A stretch of DNA of 53,473 nucleotides, taken from NCBI GenBank assembly GCA_025769875.1, contig JAGFNK010000364.1, positions 1 through 53,473 of the forward strand, in the 5' to 3' direction. Source of the DNA: Russula earlei. Lineage: Eukaryota; Basidiomycota; Agaricomycetes; Russulales; Russulaceae. Below, in pieces: positions 1-10,345 of the stretch. The notes beneath the pieces were generated by a model, which was not told where the DNA came from, did not search any database, and was given only the letters and a program-made list of their open reading frames with translations. A program made the position numbers and the translations under genes. How positions within the stretch are numbered: the first letter of the stretch is position 1; each line of letters opens with the position of its first letter.

Positions 1-925
1 GTGTCACCCTGTTCACACGAGCAAAAGGGGGTGAGTAGAGGTGTCCACAATATTGCGCGCGCATTGTTGCGCGAGCGATTCTCGGCACAATCGACATACA
101 GCAAGCCCCACTTAAAGGCAACCCTTCTAGCAACAAAAGACAGTATTAGGGCCTTCCTAAGGACCCTTTGGAACGACCCTAGGAGCTCTACAATAGGCAC
201 TAACCTAGTATCAAAGGCCCTACAACGCGTTATTAGACAACTCTAATAACTATAGAACGACTATAAGGCAATACTAAGGACCTTAATAGAAGTATTAGGG
301 TCAACTCTAAAGGACCTTAATAGAAGTATTAGGGTCGACTCTAAGGACCCTAATAGAACTATATAAGGGCCTTATAAGATGACACTATTCCCTAACCAAA
401 CTACAAGTCCTCAAATGACCGGCCCTAAACTAACTAACAAGAAATGAATCAGGTGCTTACACGTGCACTAAAGTAGTAAACACGTGGACAATGGAAGCTC
501 TTACTCATCAAGAAGAGTCTTCTTACTCAGCAGCTTACTGAGCATGACCGAGCATGCTCAGTAAGCACCCTCCGACTTCTTACTCATCACTCTATTGTGC
601 TTGATAACAAGGTTATGACTTGTTCCCTATTTAGCAGTTCTCTTGTAGTATATAAGCGCTCAATAAAGTAGCGGACAGTCCTCAGACTGTCCATTTGTTT
701 ACGGCACTCTCCAACCCTGGGATACCCCTTTAAGGACCGTCCCCTTGTGACTATCCTGGCCTCTTCCCTGCGTGATTGCTCAACTCTCACAGTAACAATA
801 CCTCTCTGGTATCTGTTACTACTCTGGACTCTACTTCTTGCCCATGCAGTCTTAGACGTCTATCGACTCGTCTCCAAGCTTATCCCTCGCTCTTGAACTG
901 GATAGTTCAACAGTGAGTCTTGACA
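1..925 (+). mobile_element. Solo-type LTR, family B, cut by window start
   Basis: This is the LTR-B sequence that is complete at 3342-4305; about 71 bp at its left end lie outside the window. It ends with GAGTCTTGACA at 925 and interrupts the integrase frame of the copia relic at 926-5586, so it is an insertion and not that element's own LTR. The sense strand is taken as plus because TATATAAG (650-657) lies upstream of a conserved block containing GACTGTCCATTTGT. This copy carries one extra tandem unit of about 36 bp around 270-340 compared with the 3342 copy. The target duplication cannot be tested because the left flank is missing. Confidence 0.8.
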
Positions 926-1828
926 CGTGGTACCTTTAGTGCGCACTTTGTCACATTTGGGGTACAGGGTCTCATTGTACAGGGCGGTAGCATTTGTGTA
1001 AAGCATGTTATTTGGGAATCTCATGAAGAGTGAGGCTTTGATCCCCTCAGTGTGACCAAGGTAGATCATTAGCTCGCTTTTAGGCGAAAGCTTATTGACT
1101 CGACGCTTTTCTGGTATGTGCACATATGCACTGCAACCAAATACTCTGAGGTGTGAGATATCAGGGACCTCGTTCTTTAGGACTTCGTAGGGTGTACGCC
1201 ATTGAAGGCGTCTGGCAGGTGTCCTATTGTAACAGTGTGTCCCATGATTCACTGCAAATTCCCACCAGGAGGGAGGTAGACAAGCTTCAAGGTGCATTGC
1301 CTGAGCTTTGTCCATTACAGTGCGCATAAAGCGCTCTGCGCGTCCATTCTGTTGTGGAGTGTATGGGGCACTTTGCAGGATTTTAATTCCTTTGTCCTTT
1401 AGGATGTTATCAAAGGCCTCGGACTTGTACTCTCCACCAGCATCGGACATCCACTCTTTGATTCCTGCTTTGTATTGGTTCTTGACCATAGCAAGGAATT
1501 GCTTGACGGCCATATTGGTCGACTTTTTATTTTTAAGAGTGTGATCCATGCATAGGAGGAATGATCATCAATGAAGCTGACAAAATATTCGTACTTATGA
1601 TACGACTTCACAGGGAAACTCTTAAGGTCCGAGTGAATACGCTCAAATGGTGCGGAAGCATGAGTTTCAGAAGGGGGGTGCGCAGATGCAGGCATTTTGC
1701 GTTGCGCGCAGCCAGGACATACCAGCTGTTCCTGAGGGATTTTCAGGTCTTCAGGGAGACCCTTGGTATGTGTCTTTGCATGTGTTACGACATCCTTAGA
1801 TGGGTGGCCAAGGCGTCAGTGAATGACA
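926..1828 (-). pseudogene. Copia integrase region of decayed element
   Basis: Read on the minus strand, two overlapping frames (1399-1695 and 926-1549) give a Ty1/copia integrase. The zinc-binding end has CPGCAQRK just before the core. The DDE core shows FERIHSDLKSF (first Asp), EWMSDAGGEYKS (second Asp) and PQQNGRAERF (Glu), followed by the copia signature RVFGCSAYVHIP. A frameshift separates the first Asp from the rest near 1540. The frame ends abruptly at 926 where LTR-B begins. It belongs to the element whose protease and gag lie at 2944-5586. It is non-functional because of the frameshift and insertions. Confidence 0.85.
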
Positions 1829-2056
1829 TCATAATCTACCACGTAGATAAGAGAATGCACTTGCTGCGCTTTCAATTGAGGCATCTAACCAATACCTGGT
1901 TTGACCCGGAAATAAGGGGTAAGAGGACAGGATAATACGTCCGTCCTCTCGTAGGGAAATATGTCTATTATTCCCTAATGCATGCATCCCTTGTTGTAAA
2001 AACTCCCCCATAGATAATATCCGAGTATTAATCTTCGGAATATAGAGAACAGGAGA
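1829..2056 (-). pseudogene. Copia region between protease and integrase
   Basis: On the minus strand this stretch gives a frame beginning SPVLYIPKI and continuing to SYPLFPGQTRYW. It is the typical linker between the aspartic protease and the GAG-pre-integrase domain in copia polyproteins. Its left neighbour in protein order is at 2944-3336; the two pieces are separated by a solo LTR-C with a target duplication, and they read as one protein once that LTR is ignored. A frameshift follows near 1850. Confidence 0.7.
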
Positions 2057-2943
2057 TGTCACGGTAACTAGCCATGTCAGTTCACAAGTGGAAAGCAAGT
2101 CAATGATAGAGAGGCGTTCAAGAAACTGGGCTGGTTCCCGTGTATAAGGAGTAAGGATCCCTGCAGCAGGTCGAAGTGTTTTATGCTAAACAGGTTATGG
2201 CCAATAGACCCTTCCTAGTACGACTCGGTCCATTGAGAAGCTAGGGTAAGTTTGTAATGGGATAGACTAGGGCTGGTTCCACTAGCTATATGCTGTTCAA
2301 GTCCGTCGGGGACCTTGAACAACGCAGAGAGAGTAGAGGAAGGTAGGTCTTAAAGGAGGAGAGCTCTTCTCAGGAGAGTGAAGAGAGACTCTTAGGAAAG
2401 GAAGGGAAAGACGAAGAGTAGATGGTGGATGGTGTGTTGAGAGTTGATGAAATGGAGAGGTAGTTGTGGGTTAAGTTTGTGAGAGTGAAGTGAGTCGCAG
2501 GCGAATATGTTTGGACAAGAGTAGGTTGGATTCTACAAGAGACCAAGCTTAGGGCTTTGGTCACAAAGTACTGAGCTTATATATACAGGAGAAGCGCAGC
2601 AATAGCTGCGCTTTGACTGTGCTACTAGTATAGTAGGAGTCATAATAAGTAGGAGTCATAGGAATGAGGCCACGAATGAGTCAGAACCAAGTAACTGTGC
2701 TGCACAGTAGGTGCGCAGCATTGCACAGTCGAAACTAAGAAGTGAATATAAACTGGAAAGAGAACCAAACAAAGGGAAAGTAACAGCAATCCAGTGTTAC
2801 CTGGACGTGTATGGATCACATGATAACACAGAAGGGATCACAAGACGTAAGAGATCATGAGACCAGTAAGTAAAGGGACGTACGAAAGCAAGCAGTCCAT
2901 AGCAAAAGGTAAGAAGTAAACGTAAAAGGAAAATGGTGTAACA
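2057..2943 (-). mobile_element. Solo LTR, family C, with TSD GGAGA
   Basis: The 887-bp segment begins TGTCACGGTAAC and ends GGTGTAACA on the plus strand, so the sense LTR is on the minus strand, TGTTACACC to GTGACA. The 5-bp direct repeat GGAGA flanks it at 2052-2056 and 2944-2948. Two further copies occur at 11214-12094 and 43006-43884, each with its own 5-bp duplication. A TATA-like TATATA lies at about 2578-2583. The LTR sits inside the protease-integrase linker of the copia relic, so it is younger than that element. Confidence 0.92.
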
Positions 2944-3336
2944 GGAGAAATGCATGTGACAACCATTTTAGAGTTGACAGTGTGCCGAAGCAACACAGCG
3001 CCTTTGCCTTCCACATATATTGTGTTATCGGCAGTTTTAACAGGGGATCTTTCGTGCGGCAAAGCTGGCGTATACTCTATAAAGTCTTTTATTTTGAAGG
3101 TGAAGTGTGCAGACGCGCCAGAGTCTAGGAGCCATAAGGATCCTAATTTACTCAAGTCGTGCTTTCCTCTACATCTCGAACAATTTTTGTTACATTCACT
3201 TTGAAGGGAAGTAGTGCCTTTCGCTAATTTGTACATTGTATGATACAAGCGAACACTTATTAGTAGTATCTAGCCCGCTTTGGGGCTGGGGAGATGCTAA
3301 TAGGTTCTTTAGCGAGTGAAAGGAGAGAGGGAGGCG
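2944..3336 (-). pseudogene. Copia aspartic protease region
   Basis: The minus-strand translation contains CSRCRGKHDLSKLGSLWLLD followed by SGASAHFT. The LLDSGAS motif is the retroviral-type aspartic protease active site as found in copia elements. The N-terminal end continues into the gag piece at 4311, interrupted by a solo LTR-B with a perfect CACGC duplication. The C-terminal end is interrupted by LTR-C. The frame near the catalytic residue is intact, but the gene is split. Confidence 0.85.
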
Positions 3337-3341
3337 CACGC

Positions 3342-4305
3342 TGTCATGAACCATTCTCCAGGAGAGGGCCCTTGAAGGACCCTTCCTTATAGGAGGAAAA
3401 CCAGTCCCTATGGTGTCACCCTGTTCACACGAGCAAAAGGGGTGAGTAGAGGTGTCCACAATATCACGCACGCATTGTTGCGCGAGCGATTCTCGGCACA
3501 ATCGACATACAGCAAGCCCCACTTAAAGGCAACCCTTCTAACAACAAAAGACAGTATTAGGGCCTTCCTAAGGACCCTTTGGAACGACCCTAGGAGCTCT
3601 ACAATAGGCACTAACCTAGTATCAAAGGCCCTACAACACAGTTATTAGACCGACTCTAATAACTATAGAATGAATTATAAGGCAATACTAAGGACCTTAA
3701 TAGAAGTATTAGGGTCGACTCTAAGGACCCTAATAGAACTATATAAGGGCCTTATAAGATAACACTATTCCCTAACCAAACTATAAGTCCTCAAATGACT
3801 GGCCCTAAACTAACTAGCAGAAATGAATCAGGTGCTCGCACATGCACTAGGCAGTGAACACAGGGGACAATGGAAGCTCTTACTCATCAAGAGAAGCCTT
3901 CTTACTCAGCAGCTTACTGAGCATGACTGAGCATGCTCAGTAAGTGTCCTCCGACTTCTTACTCATCACTCTATTGTGCTTGATACCAAGGTTATGACTT
4001 GTTCCCTATTTAGCAGTTCTCTTGTAGTATATAAGCGCTCAATAAAGTAGCGGACAGTCCTCAGACTGTCCATTTGTTTACGGCACTCTCCATTCCCGGG
4101 ATACTCCTTTAAGGACCGTCCCCTTGTGTCTACCCTGGCCTCCTCTCTGCGTGATTGCCCTACTCTCATGGTAACCAGTGCCTCTCTGGTACCTGTTACT
4201 ACTCTGGACCTTACTCCTCGCCCACGCCGTCTTGGACATCTATTGACTTGTCTTCGAGCTTATCCCTCGCTCTTGAACTGGATAGTTCAACAGTGAGTCT
4301 TGACA
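3342..4305 (+). mobile_element. Solo LTR, family B, with TSD CACGC
   Basis: This 964-bp LTR begins TGTCATGAACC and ends GTCTTGACA. The 5-bp repeat CACGC is present on both sides (3337-3341 and 4306-4310). It lies between gag and protease of the minus-strand copia relic, whose reading frame resumes across it. An A/T box TATATAAG near 4030 and the downstream GACTGTCCATTTGT block give the sense direction. It is the best reference copy of LTR-B in the window together with 39900-40863 and 50285-51248. Confidence 0.93.
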
Positions 4306-5586
4306 CACGCACACTTCGTTATATTCGGGGTCGCTGCCCCAATCAAGCGCTTCTTCCGACGGAGTCAGAGCACGCTCAGGGGTGGCAGCACCTGATGGGA
4401 TACCATCATATATGTCGAATAAATCCAATGTATTAGTTTGTGCAAAGTCGCCATTGTCCTGGTCCATAGGCTCAGGGACGGGTGACAGTAATTTGACTGC
4501 ACTTGACAAGGCAGCGGATTGAGTCGAGATCCGCTGCTTGAGGGTCTTGACTGTCTGTATAGTGGGGGTTACCCCAAGATCGTCAGCAAGATCAAGCGCT
4601 TTGTTTAAGGCCTTGTAAGGGCCATGAGTGCGTTTGCAAGGGTCAGTCGCAGTTGGGACGGTACGTTGTTGGATCCCCGAAGGACCCAGATGGGTGATAG
4701 TGGTAATGGTCAGGAGTGGGAGTGCGGCAACATGTCCGCAATAGTGGGAGTGTTCGGGACCATGGCTGTGATCAGCCTTCTCCTTGCCTTTCCCTTTTCC
4801 TTTGCCACCGCGCTTACCGCACTGGTGCCTTGTCCTTATCTTCATCATGCTTAGGCTTATTGCCTTGCTGCTGATTGGAGAAGGAGGGGTCACCAGTGCT
4901 TGCACTTGACAGCTGAGAGCTTCTGCGTGCTGTGCTTCTTATTTGTTCCATAATTGATCTCAGTTTGATATTGAGAGACTGATAGCCTCTCAGACGTCCT
5001 TAGCGTTAAGGTTGGCCAGTTCATATGCCTGAGTGACAATGTGGACAAGCATTTCCCATTTCTGGGGAATGGAAGCAAGCATGATGAGTGCCTGCAAGGT
5101 GTCAGGGACTTGAAGGGAGGAGGTGGTGAGATGCTGGAATGCAGCGTGTATGCGATCCAATTGTGGGCCAGGGTGATGGCTCGGGTTAATGCGAATGGAG
5201 ATGGCTTCTTTAAAGTCCTTGTAGATGCTAGTGGTCGTCGCCGTGCCATAAAGGGTATCAAGGCAATTCCATATAGTTTCAGCATTATCCAGGGTCGTAA
5301 GATCCTGCTGGATCGCGATACTCGATCTAAGGACCATATGGCCAACTGCCATGTCACTTCCTTTGTTCCATTCTCTCAGGGCTGCGACTGCAGTAGCCTG
5401 GGCAGCAATCTCTTCGGGAAGAGGCACCTGGGGAAGTCCAGAAAGGACTGGCAATTCAAATGTACCATTGCAATAACCCCACAGTCCAACGGACATGAGG
5501 TAGGCTTTCATAGCCTTTGACCAAATACCATAGTTTGCACCATCAAGGATGGGGACAACAGGGGCAGAGGGTTGAGACGACGACAT
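4306..5586 (-). pseudogene. Copia gag (UBN2-like) of decayed element
   Basis: The gag start is the ATG at 5584-5586 on the minus strand. The first about 199 codons are open and begin MSSSQPSAPVVPILDGANYG, with IWSKAMKAYL typical of copia gag (UBN2/DUF4219 type). The frame stops at 4990 and continues in other frames through a basic, His/Cys-containing stretch (KGKGKGKEKADHSHGPEH) and an acidic C-terminal part ending near 4309. At least two frame breaks are visible. The 5' leader with a primer-binding site and an LTR lies immediately upstream at 5587-6062. This places the gene at the 5' end of one minus-strand copia element running to 926. Confidence 0.85.
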
Positions 5587-5743
5587 TGTAGCTGTTAGAA
5601 GAGGGCTTAGAGGTCATCAGTAAGAGTATTTGTATTCAAACAAGCTGACATAGTCTCCCCATAGGGTAGACTAGCTCACCGCAGCATGCAGGCTTCAGGG
5701 ATGCTTCGCCATCGTTGCAGCCGATGAAGGCGCATGGCTTGCA

Positions 5744-5755
5744 GGGCCCATAACC
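5744..5755 (-). promoter_or_regulatory. Retrotransposon primer-binding site
   Basis: The plus strand reads GGGCCCATAACC directly before the LTR start at 5756; on the minus strand this is GGTTATGGGCCC immediately after the 5' LTR. The same 12-mer sits at the same place in the intact copia element (29951-29962) and its relic (51299-51310). It can pair with the anticodon stem-loop of initiator tRNA-Met (CAT anticodon), the half-tRNA priming known for copia and Ty5. The tRNA match is from memory of initiator tRNA sequences. Confidence 0.7.
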
Positions 5756-6062
5756 TGTTGTGCAGCATAGAGCGCAGCTAACAGGCCAAGCAACCCACCT
5801 TAGAGGTTGTGCTAATGCTCAAGTGATATTGGGGTGTAGAGCGATGTGTATACTCGTCTACAAGTATGGTATTTATACCTCTATGACCCAGGGCTGTTCC
5901 TAAGTCCAAAAGAGGTGACTACAGGTGTCCACTATATCGCGCATTAAGTGACACGTGATGTGGAAGCATTCTAGACGCAGCATAAGGCTGCATCTTGTGA
6001 TAGATAGCGTAGTATGCGTAACCCTATTGCCATAAGCGCATATACTAAAGTTCTGTCTAACA
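5756..6062 (-). mobile_element. 5' LTR of decayed copia element (family D)
   Basis: The segment begins TGTTGTGCAGC next to the primer-binding site and most plausibly ends at CTGTCTAACA (6062), giving a 307-bp LTR with TG...CA ends on the minus strand. A TATA-like GGTATAAATACC occurs on the minus strand near 5866-5877. The partner 3' LTR lies outside the window, so the outer boundary is not confirmed by a second copy. Gag starts 170 bp downstream. Confidence 0.6.
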
Positions 6063-6433
6063 TGTAACATCTATGAGCAGATCTTGAACCTTGTATGAAG
6101 GTCTTTGCCTTCTTTGATCCATTCGGGTTCCAGTTCAACAGATCAAACATTTGATCATCTATACTACTTACAAGGCAAGATGTAAGGTAAATAAATGTAA
6201 CTAAGTAACATACATATCATATCAGGGCAATCCCTCAGTCACCTTTCCACACATGCAATTGGCATCAATTGCCTGCAGTCAATCTCAATCATGCATGCTC
6301 CTTTGGGTTCCTCCAATGGTTTGGGTAGGCAGTAGCACCCAACACTATTGATGATGATGATGATGGAATCCATGATGTGATTGGGTACATAGATCTGTGG
6401 TGCTGAGGTGCATCTACACTAGAATGTCAAGTA
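6063..6433. other. Non-coding, contains diverged direct repeat
   Basis: No gene is supported here. About 6140-6300 is a diverged direct repeat of about 6660-6830 (shared words include the motif CACACATGCAAT and CTCAATCA(T/C)GCATGCT). It also holds a short GATGAT run near 6350. The repeat suggests an old duplication about 510 bp apart that precedes the A/B duplication. Confidence 0.4.
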
Positions 6434-6928
6434 TGTACAGAAAGGATTGATGGCTATAAGTTACTATGCAAAAATAATTGCTATCTCCTTATCACATGCT
6501 AGCTATCTATTCAACTCCTGGTGCCAGTGAAAGCTGAGAGCAAGCCTGGCAGGATTTGAAACCTTTGGGGTGACAGAGCATGACTGTCTGAATGAGGGCC
6601 CTGTCTGAATGAGGGCACAGGGATAGTAACTCAAATGATCAAAGGTAAATCATGGCTGATCATTGATCATCAGCTGCACTATCTACAAGACAAGATGTAA
6701 ACTATCTGAATCACTAACTAAGATCACATCATAAATATATCAATCAAATGGATCTCTCAGTTGCCTTTGCACACATGCAATCAACATTAATTGCCTGTGA
6801 TCTTATCTCAATCACGCATGCTATCTTATATGGGCGATCATGAGTTGTGATTCACGACATTTCATGCCCCTGGGTGGGAGATGTATTGCAGATTGTGTCT
6901 GGCCATGGAATTTGCTTACACTGGTACC

Positions 6929-8065
6929 TTTTTTTTTGGATAGCATTTTATTTAGGTAGTTACGGGTACAGAACTACCTTAATAAGGGTAAGATAGCAGG
7001 AGAAAGTTAATTCAGCTCTATCTAACACACTGTAGCCGGTGTGGAGACCAGATGTGAGGGGTGAAATGCATTTATGCATGCCCCCCAGGGGTTGCCAGTG
7101 TGGGGGGAGTGTGGGACTCAGGATATGCTGTTAGATGGTCGAGAAACTTACTGTAGCCTCCTACCCACTAAAACCTCATGGTTGAAGATCCAGTCATTCG
7201 GGAGGTCCATTGTTTTTCTAAGGACATGTTCCCAGGTGTCCCTCACTAGCTCAAGGGCCCTTTGATTAGTGTTGCAGGTGATTTTGTTGTTGGTGAGCCT
7301 TGTGTTGATGGCACAAAGCCACCTTGTGTGAGTTTCAGTCTTGGATTACTCATTTGCACCTCATGACCCAGATTAGGTGTGTGGCCTCTGAGATTGATAT
7401 TTGGAGGAGGTGAGTGGCTCCTTTCAGGTTGCATCCACAGCGGTTCTGGTCATGGTGTGGTTCACCATTTTGGTTGGGGAGGGTGAGGCATCAACAGCCT
7501 AGTATGGTGCCTAGATGATGTTGGGCCATAGTTGTGGTGCATGTGGCCACATCTCTCTCGCTAGGGACCAGATGGTCCTGTGTTTCAGTGGGTTGGTTTA
7601 TGTTCTTGGGGACAAAGGACTTTTGTTTTGGGTGGTGAAAGGCAGGCTGGTGGTGGGGGGTTTGGGTCATGTGTGGTTTCCACATGGTTGTGGTGGCATG
7701 GTGTTGGTAGTGACAGTTGGAGGGGAGGGAGGTGGGAGTTGGGTAGGGTGTTCATGGGGGGTGCTGGTGTTGCTTGTTTGTTGTTGGGGAGCTGGGTGGT
7801 TGTACGGTATGGGTTGTGTGTTTATGTGGGAGGAGTTCTCATTGCAGATTACACTAGCGTACATAGTGATTGTGTTATGTATTGGTTTGGCCAGTCGGCC
7901 TGGTGGATGGTGGTTTAGTTGGTGAGGGGGTCGTAGTTTTACAAATCCTCGGACAGGTGGCTCTGGCCTTGCAGAGCTCACTGTCATCCTCACTGCCTAT
8001 CCTTGCCCCAGGCTTTGCTGTGGGAAAATCCGGACCTGGTGGTGGTCGCGGTTCAAGGAGCCCCC
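6929..8065 (-). mobile_element. 5'-truncated LINE with 15-bp TSD
   Basis: The element starts at a T run (poly(A) tail of a minus-strand element) and is flanked by the perfect 15-bp repeat GCTTACACTGGTACC at 6914-6928 and 8066-8080. Copy B of the duplication (32543-32560) shows the target without the insert. On the minus strand, roughly 7500-7160 encodes decayed words typical of the C-terminus of fungal non-LTR elements: TIWSLAR, then ISEATHLIWVMRC, then RLTNNKITCNT and DLPNDWIFNHEVLVGRR. Stops and frameshifts interrupt them. Length 1137 bp indicates 5' truncation during reverse transcription. The clade (Tad1-like) is a guess. Confidence 0.88.
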
Positions 8066-8105
8066 GCTTACACTGGTACCTCATTGTCCCCATCATGCAT
8101 CCGGA

Positions 8106-8138
8106 CCACGGCCTGAGGCCGGGCCGGGCACATCCCTA
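8106..8138. mobile_element. 33-bp hAT-like terminal relic
   Basis: Copy A has 33 extra bases here compared with copy B. They end GGGCCGGGCACATCCCTA, the inverted form of the TAGGGATGTGCC...GGCCCGG terminus of the element at 30810-32057. CATCCGG is repeated on both sides (8098-8104 and 8139-8145). It is probably a nearly complete internal deletion of such an element, leaving little more than one terminus. Confidence 0.7.
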
Positions 8139-8239
8139 CATCCGGTCACCTCCAGTTTGCCCTCGCATCACCTCCCTCACGTCCCTCGACCATGTTCTCA
8201 AGAGCTTGCCATCACCAATCGCTATGTGCTAGCACAGCT

Positions 8240-8380
8240 CATCAGGAAAAACCTGATTTGCTACCGAGTGCTAACGAGTGATAACGTGGAACTAACAACG
8301 TAATTATCTCCGGCTAATATCTCGCTAGCACTCGCCAGCACCTGCTGTCATTTCGCTAGCTTGTGAGGTTTTATCTGATG
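8240..8380. repeat. Foldback (MITE-like) element, left
   Basis: CATCAGGAAAAACCTG at the left end is mirrored by GAGGTTTTATCTGATG at the right end, with GCTAGC/CTCGCTAGCACTCG words between. The same structure is present in copy B at 32676-32817, so it predates the duplication. No clear target duplication is seen. A second, related unit in opposite order lies at 8719-8834. Confidence 0.55.
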
Positions 8381-8630
8381 GCCTACCAGAGAAGACGTCT
8401 CGACGCCTCGTGCTGTCTGGACTGACCCCTTCCACTGACTTGGATTTCCTTTCATATGCCTGTCTTTCTTGTCTCTTAGCTCCTCTCCTGCCTATTAAAA
8501 CATATTTCGAATACAGGGAGTGGCCCTCCGAGTCTTGTTCCCTTCTTTGTATGTGCCCGAGCGGATCTGACTGAACGAAACCGTCGTCTCCTGCGTGCCC
8601 GCTGGGTTTCTCACTCCTCTCTGGTCCCAT
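8325..8630 (-). CDS. Hypothetical short ORF, conserved in copy B
   Basis: I do not recognise this protein. A minus-strand frame starting MGPERSEKPSGHAG runs for 101 codons and is matched in copy B (32792-33124) with a 6-base in-frame indel (EQDSEGHS versus EQEGHS). In copy B the frame extends 21 codons further upstream. In copy A a TAG codon replaces the TGG found in copy B just before the shared start. The 3' end overlaps the foldback element at 8240-8380, which makes true coding less likely. No domain or signal peptide is seen. In-frame indel conservation is weak evidence only. Confidence 0.2.
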   Translation of the reverse strand: MGPERSEKPSGHAGDDGFVQSDPLGHIQRREQDSEGHSLYSKYVLIGRRGAKRQERQAYERKSKSVEGVSPDSTRRRDVFSGRPSDKTSQASEMTAGAGEC

Positions 8631-8718
8631 CTATTCTATCCATGGGTCCATCAGTCTTGCGAACTCACTTGCGTGTCTCTGGACAGGTTTCACTATGCGG
8701 GGAGCGAGAATTGAGGGT

Positions 8719-8834
8719 CTTCAGGAAAAACCTCACATTCTCGCGAGCGCTAGCGAGAGAAAAAGTCAATGATAATTACGTTACTAGTTCCACATTATCA
8801 CTTGCTAGCACTCGCTAGCAGGTTTTTCCTGATG
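8719..8834. repeat. Foldback (MITE-like) element, right
   Basis: CTTCAGGAAAAACCTCAC at the left is mirrored by GCAGGTTTTTCCTGATG at the right, with GCGAGCGCTAGCGAG between, so the whole 116 bp can fold back. It also pairs with the unit at 8240-8380 as an inverted repeat of about 65 bp. Copy B holds the same unit at 33150-33254. Confidence 0.55.
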
Positions 8835-9290
8835 CGCCGCCGCCGTGGGGGGCATGGACATTGTGATGGCCACGCACTGAGCCGCTCGAGGATGATGGGA
8901 AGAAGAGGGTGAGAGGATGAGAAACATTGAAGAACCTGCAAAAATGAAAGTGAACACGAAAAATACACACGCAAACCGTGTCGCATGGGAAAAACGGGAG
9001 AGAACCGGCACGTTGGGCACAGAGGTAGCTTGGGACTGGGATCATGGGGGAAGGAGCAGTAGGAAGGACAGGAGAGACGAAGAGGAAGAACGGAGCCAAC
9101 CTGGCCACTGAGTTGAGTAGAGCGTGCTCAGCCTCTCGGAAGTGGTCCCCGTCATGTTGCGCTCAGGGCTCTCAAGCCTGCAAGCCTGGAAATATCAATC
9201 TGTGGAAGTACTGATGTGATTAAGTAGGTCCCCTTTTCAGAGATTCAAGATTCACTGTTGGCCACGTACAGAAGCGGGCTCACCAGGGAG

Positions 9291-9298
9291 TATAAGAG
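9291..9298 (+). promoter_or_regulatory. TATA box of secreted-protein pseudogene A
   Basis: TATAAGAG lies 130 bp upstream of the ATG at 9421. The same octamer is at 33696-33703 in copy B, 120 bp before its ATG. The surrounding sequence is conserved between copies. It is a plausible core promoter, inferred from position. Confidence 0.5.
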
Positions 9299-9420
9299 CC
9301 AATGCCTGGACTCCCAATGCCCTCCAGCAGCGCTCCTCTTTGTTTCACTCTTGGTACTGGTTACCAAAAGCATTCTATCCACCGCTTTCCGACTGTCATT
9401 TTCAATCAACGATAATTACA

Positions 9421-10021
9421 ATGCGCACGTCCGCTGTCGTCGCCTTTATCGTCGCCATGGGCGTCGCCCCGTCCTTCTCGCTTCCTTCAATCTGGCCTAG
9501 GTGCGTCCACTTCCTCAAGTTCTATTACATCCATTAGTTTACTTTTTGTTGCAGAACGAATCCGGACTTCCTAAGATCAGCTCAGTCACAGGGTCAAGGT
9601 CAGTCACAGTGGCGCTTCTCAGACTGGCAGCAATGGCCATCGTGTCAACGAGCCGCCTCATGTTCCCCCCTGGCTTGTAGGCCATTCTACTGAGAGGAAT
9701 AATAGTAATGGGGACCGAGGTGAGATTCCCAATGATGGGAATCCCCGCCCCGGCCTGGTTCGTCGACCTGCCCATACCACGAATGTGAATCCTCAAGCCG
9801 AGCCGCCGTACGACCCCGCGGATTGGACTCCCCCGAGTACCTCTGGGAATGGGCATGTCAATGAGGATAGGGTTCATCGGGGTCCAGGTCCTCGTTCCGG
9901 GACGTACACCTCTGCGAATGGGGATCATCGGCATCGCCAGAACGGTGGCGGCGGTGGTGGAGAATGTCAATGGGCGCGGCACCTCCTAGGGAAGCAAGGA
10001 GAGAGTCGCACGCTTCCGTAG
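9421..10021 (+). pseudogene. Secreted Gly/Gln/Asn-rich protein, copy A, frameshifted
   Basis: Exon 1 (9421-9500) encodes MRTSAVVAFIVAMGVAPSFS, a convincing signal peptide ending near the SLPSI stretch. A 54-bp intron follows (9501-9554, GTGCGT to TTGCAG). As spliced, the frame gives RTNPDFLRSAQSQGQGQSQ and stops at 9691. A different frame then runs from 9620 to 10021 with repeated N-G motifs (QTGSNGHRVNEPP, ERNNSNG, SANGD). Copy B keeps these two parts with a different offset, so a 2-bp loss near 9612 in copy A is likely. The original gene probably encoded a small secreted or wall-associated protein. Function unknown. Confidence 0.6.
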
Positions 10022-10039
10022 ATGTTTGAGCCCAGGCTC

Positions 10040-10345
10040 TTAGAGAGCGACGGCATCCGACATTTGAAGATGGACGAAGGGCTGGGATAAATCATTGGCA
10101 GTCTTAATATAATGTCTTAATCTCACCATCTTGATGTATATAAAATGAACGATGGATAGACAACATACTGCATTGTGTTGTATGTCGATATGCATCATTG
10201 CGTGTGGAATGATATGCCAGACATCACCCAAGGGGTAGGTGACTACAGAGACGAGAGAGGGAAGGGCAACAATAACGCGCGAGAACGAGAGAGTGATATG
10301 ACTCAGATGAGGAACGAGCCGACAGCACGCAATCAGGGAATCCTA
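10040..10345. repeat. Dispersed repeat downstream of pseudogene
   Basis: This sequence (around TTTGAAGATGGACGAAGGGC, later GTGTTGTATGTCGATATGCA) recurs at 11048-11213 plus 12100-12300 and, truncated, at 34334-34395. Differences between the first two copies are mostly CpG to TpG/CpA. The copy here preserves the empty target (CCAGACATCACCCAAGG) for the LTR-C insertion seen at 11214. Confidence 0.75.

Larger units (their letters stand above)
6434..10345. repeat. Segmental duplication copy A
   Basis: From about 6434 to about 10080 this region matches 32086-34395 in the same orientation over long stretches, including promoter-like sequence, a secreted-protein pseudogene and its downstream flank. 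The main difference is the insertion at 6929-8065, absent from copy B. Copy A continues into a downstream repeat (10040-10510) also present at 11048-12430. Copy B instead has a hAT-like element upstream and a Harbinger insertion downstream. Confidence 0.85.

Noticed and set aside
1..925. LTR-B copies as LTRs of the copia relic at 926-6062
   Set aside because: They interrupt its gag-protease and integrase frames, and one has its own CACGC duplication. The relic's own LTR is at 5756-6062.
7515..7925. Plus-strand Gly/Trp/Val-rich frames
   Set aside because: They are antisense to the LINE, whose minus-strand protein words are recognisable.
8815..9108. Minus-strand frame starting MARLAPFFLFVSPVLP
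   Set aside because: In copy B the frame diverges after a frameshift and the region looks like non-coding upstream sequence of the secreted-protein pseudogene.
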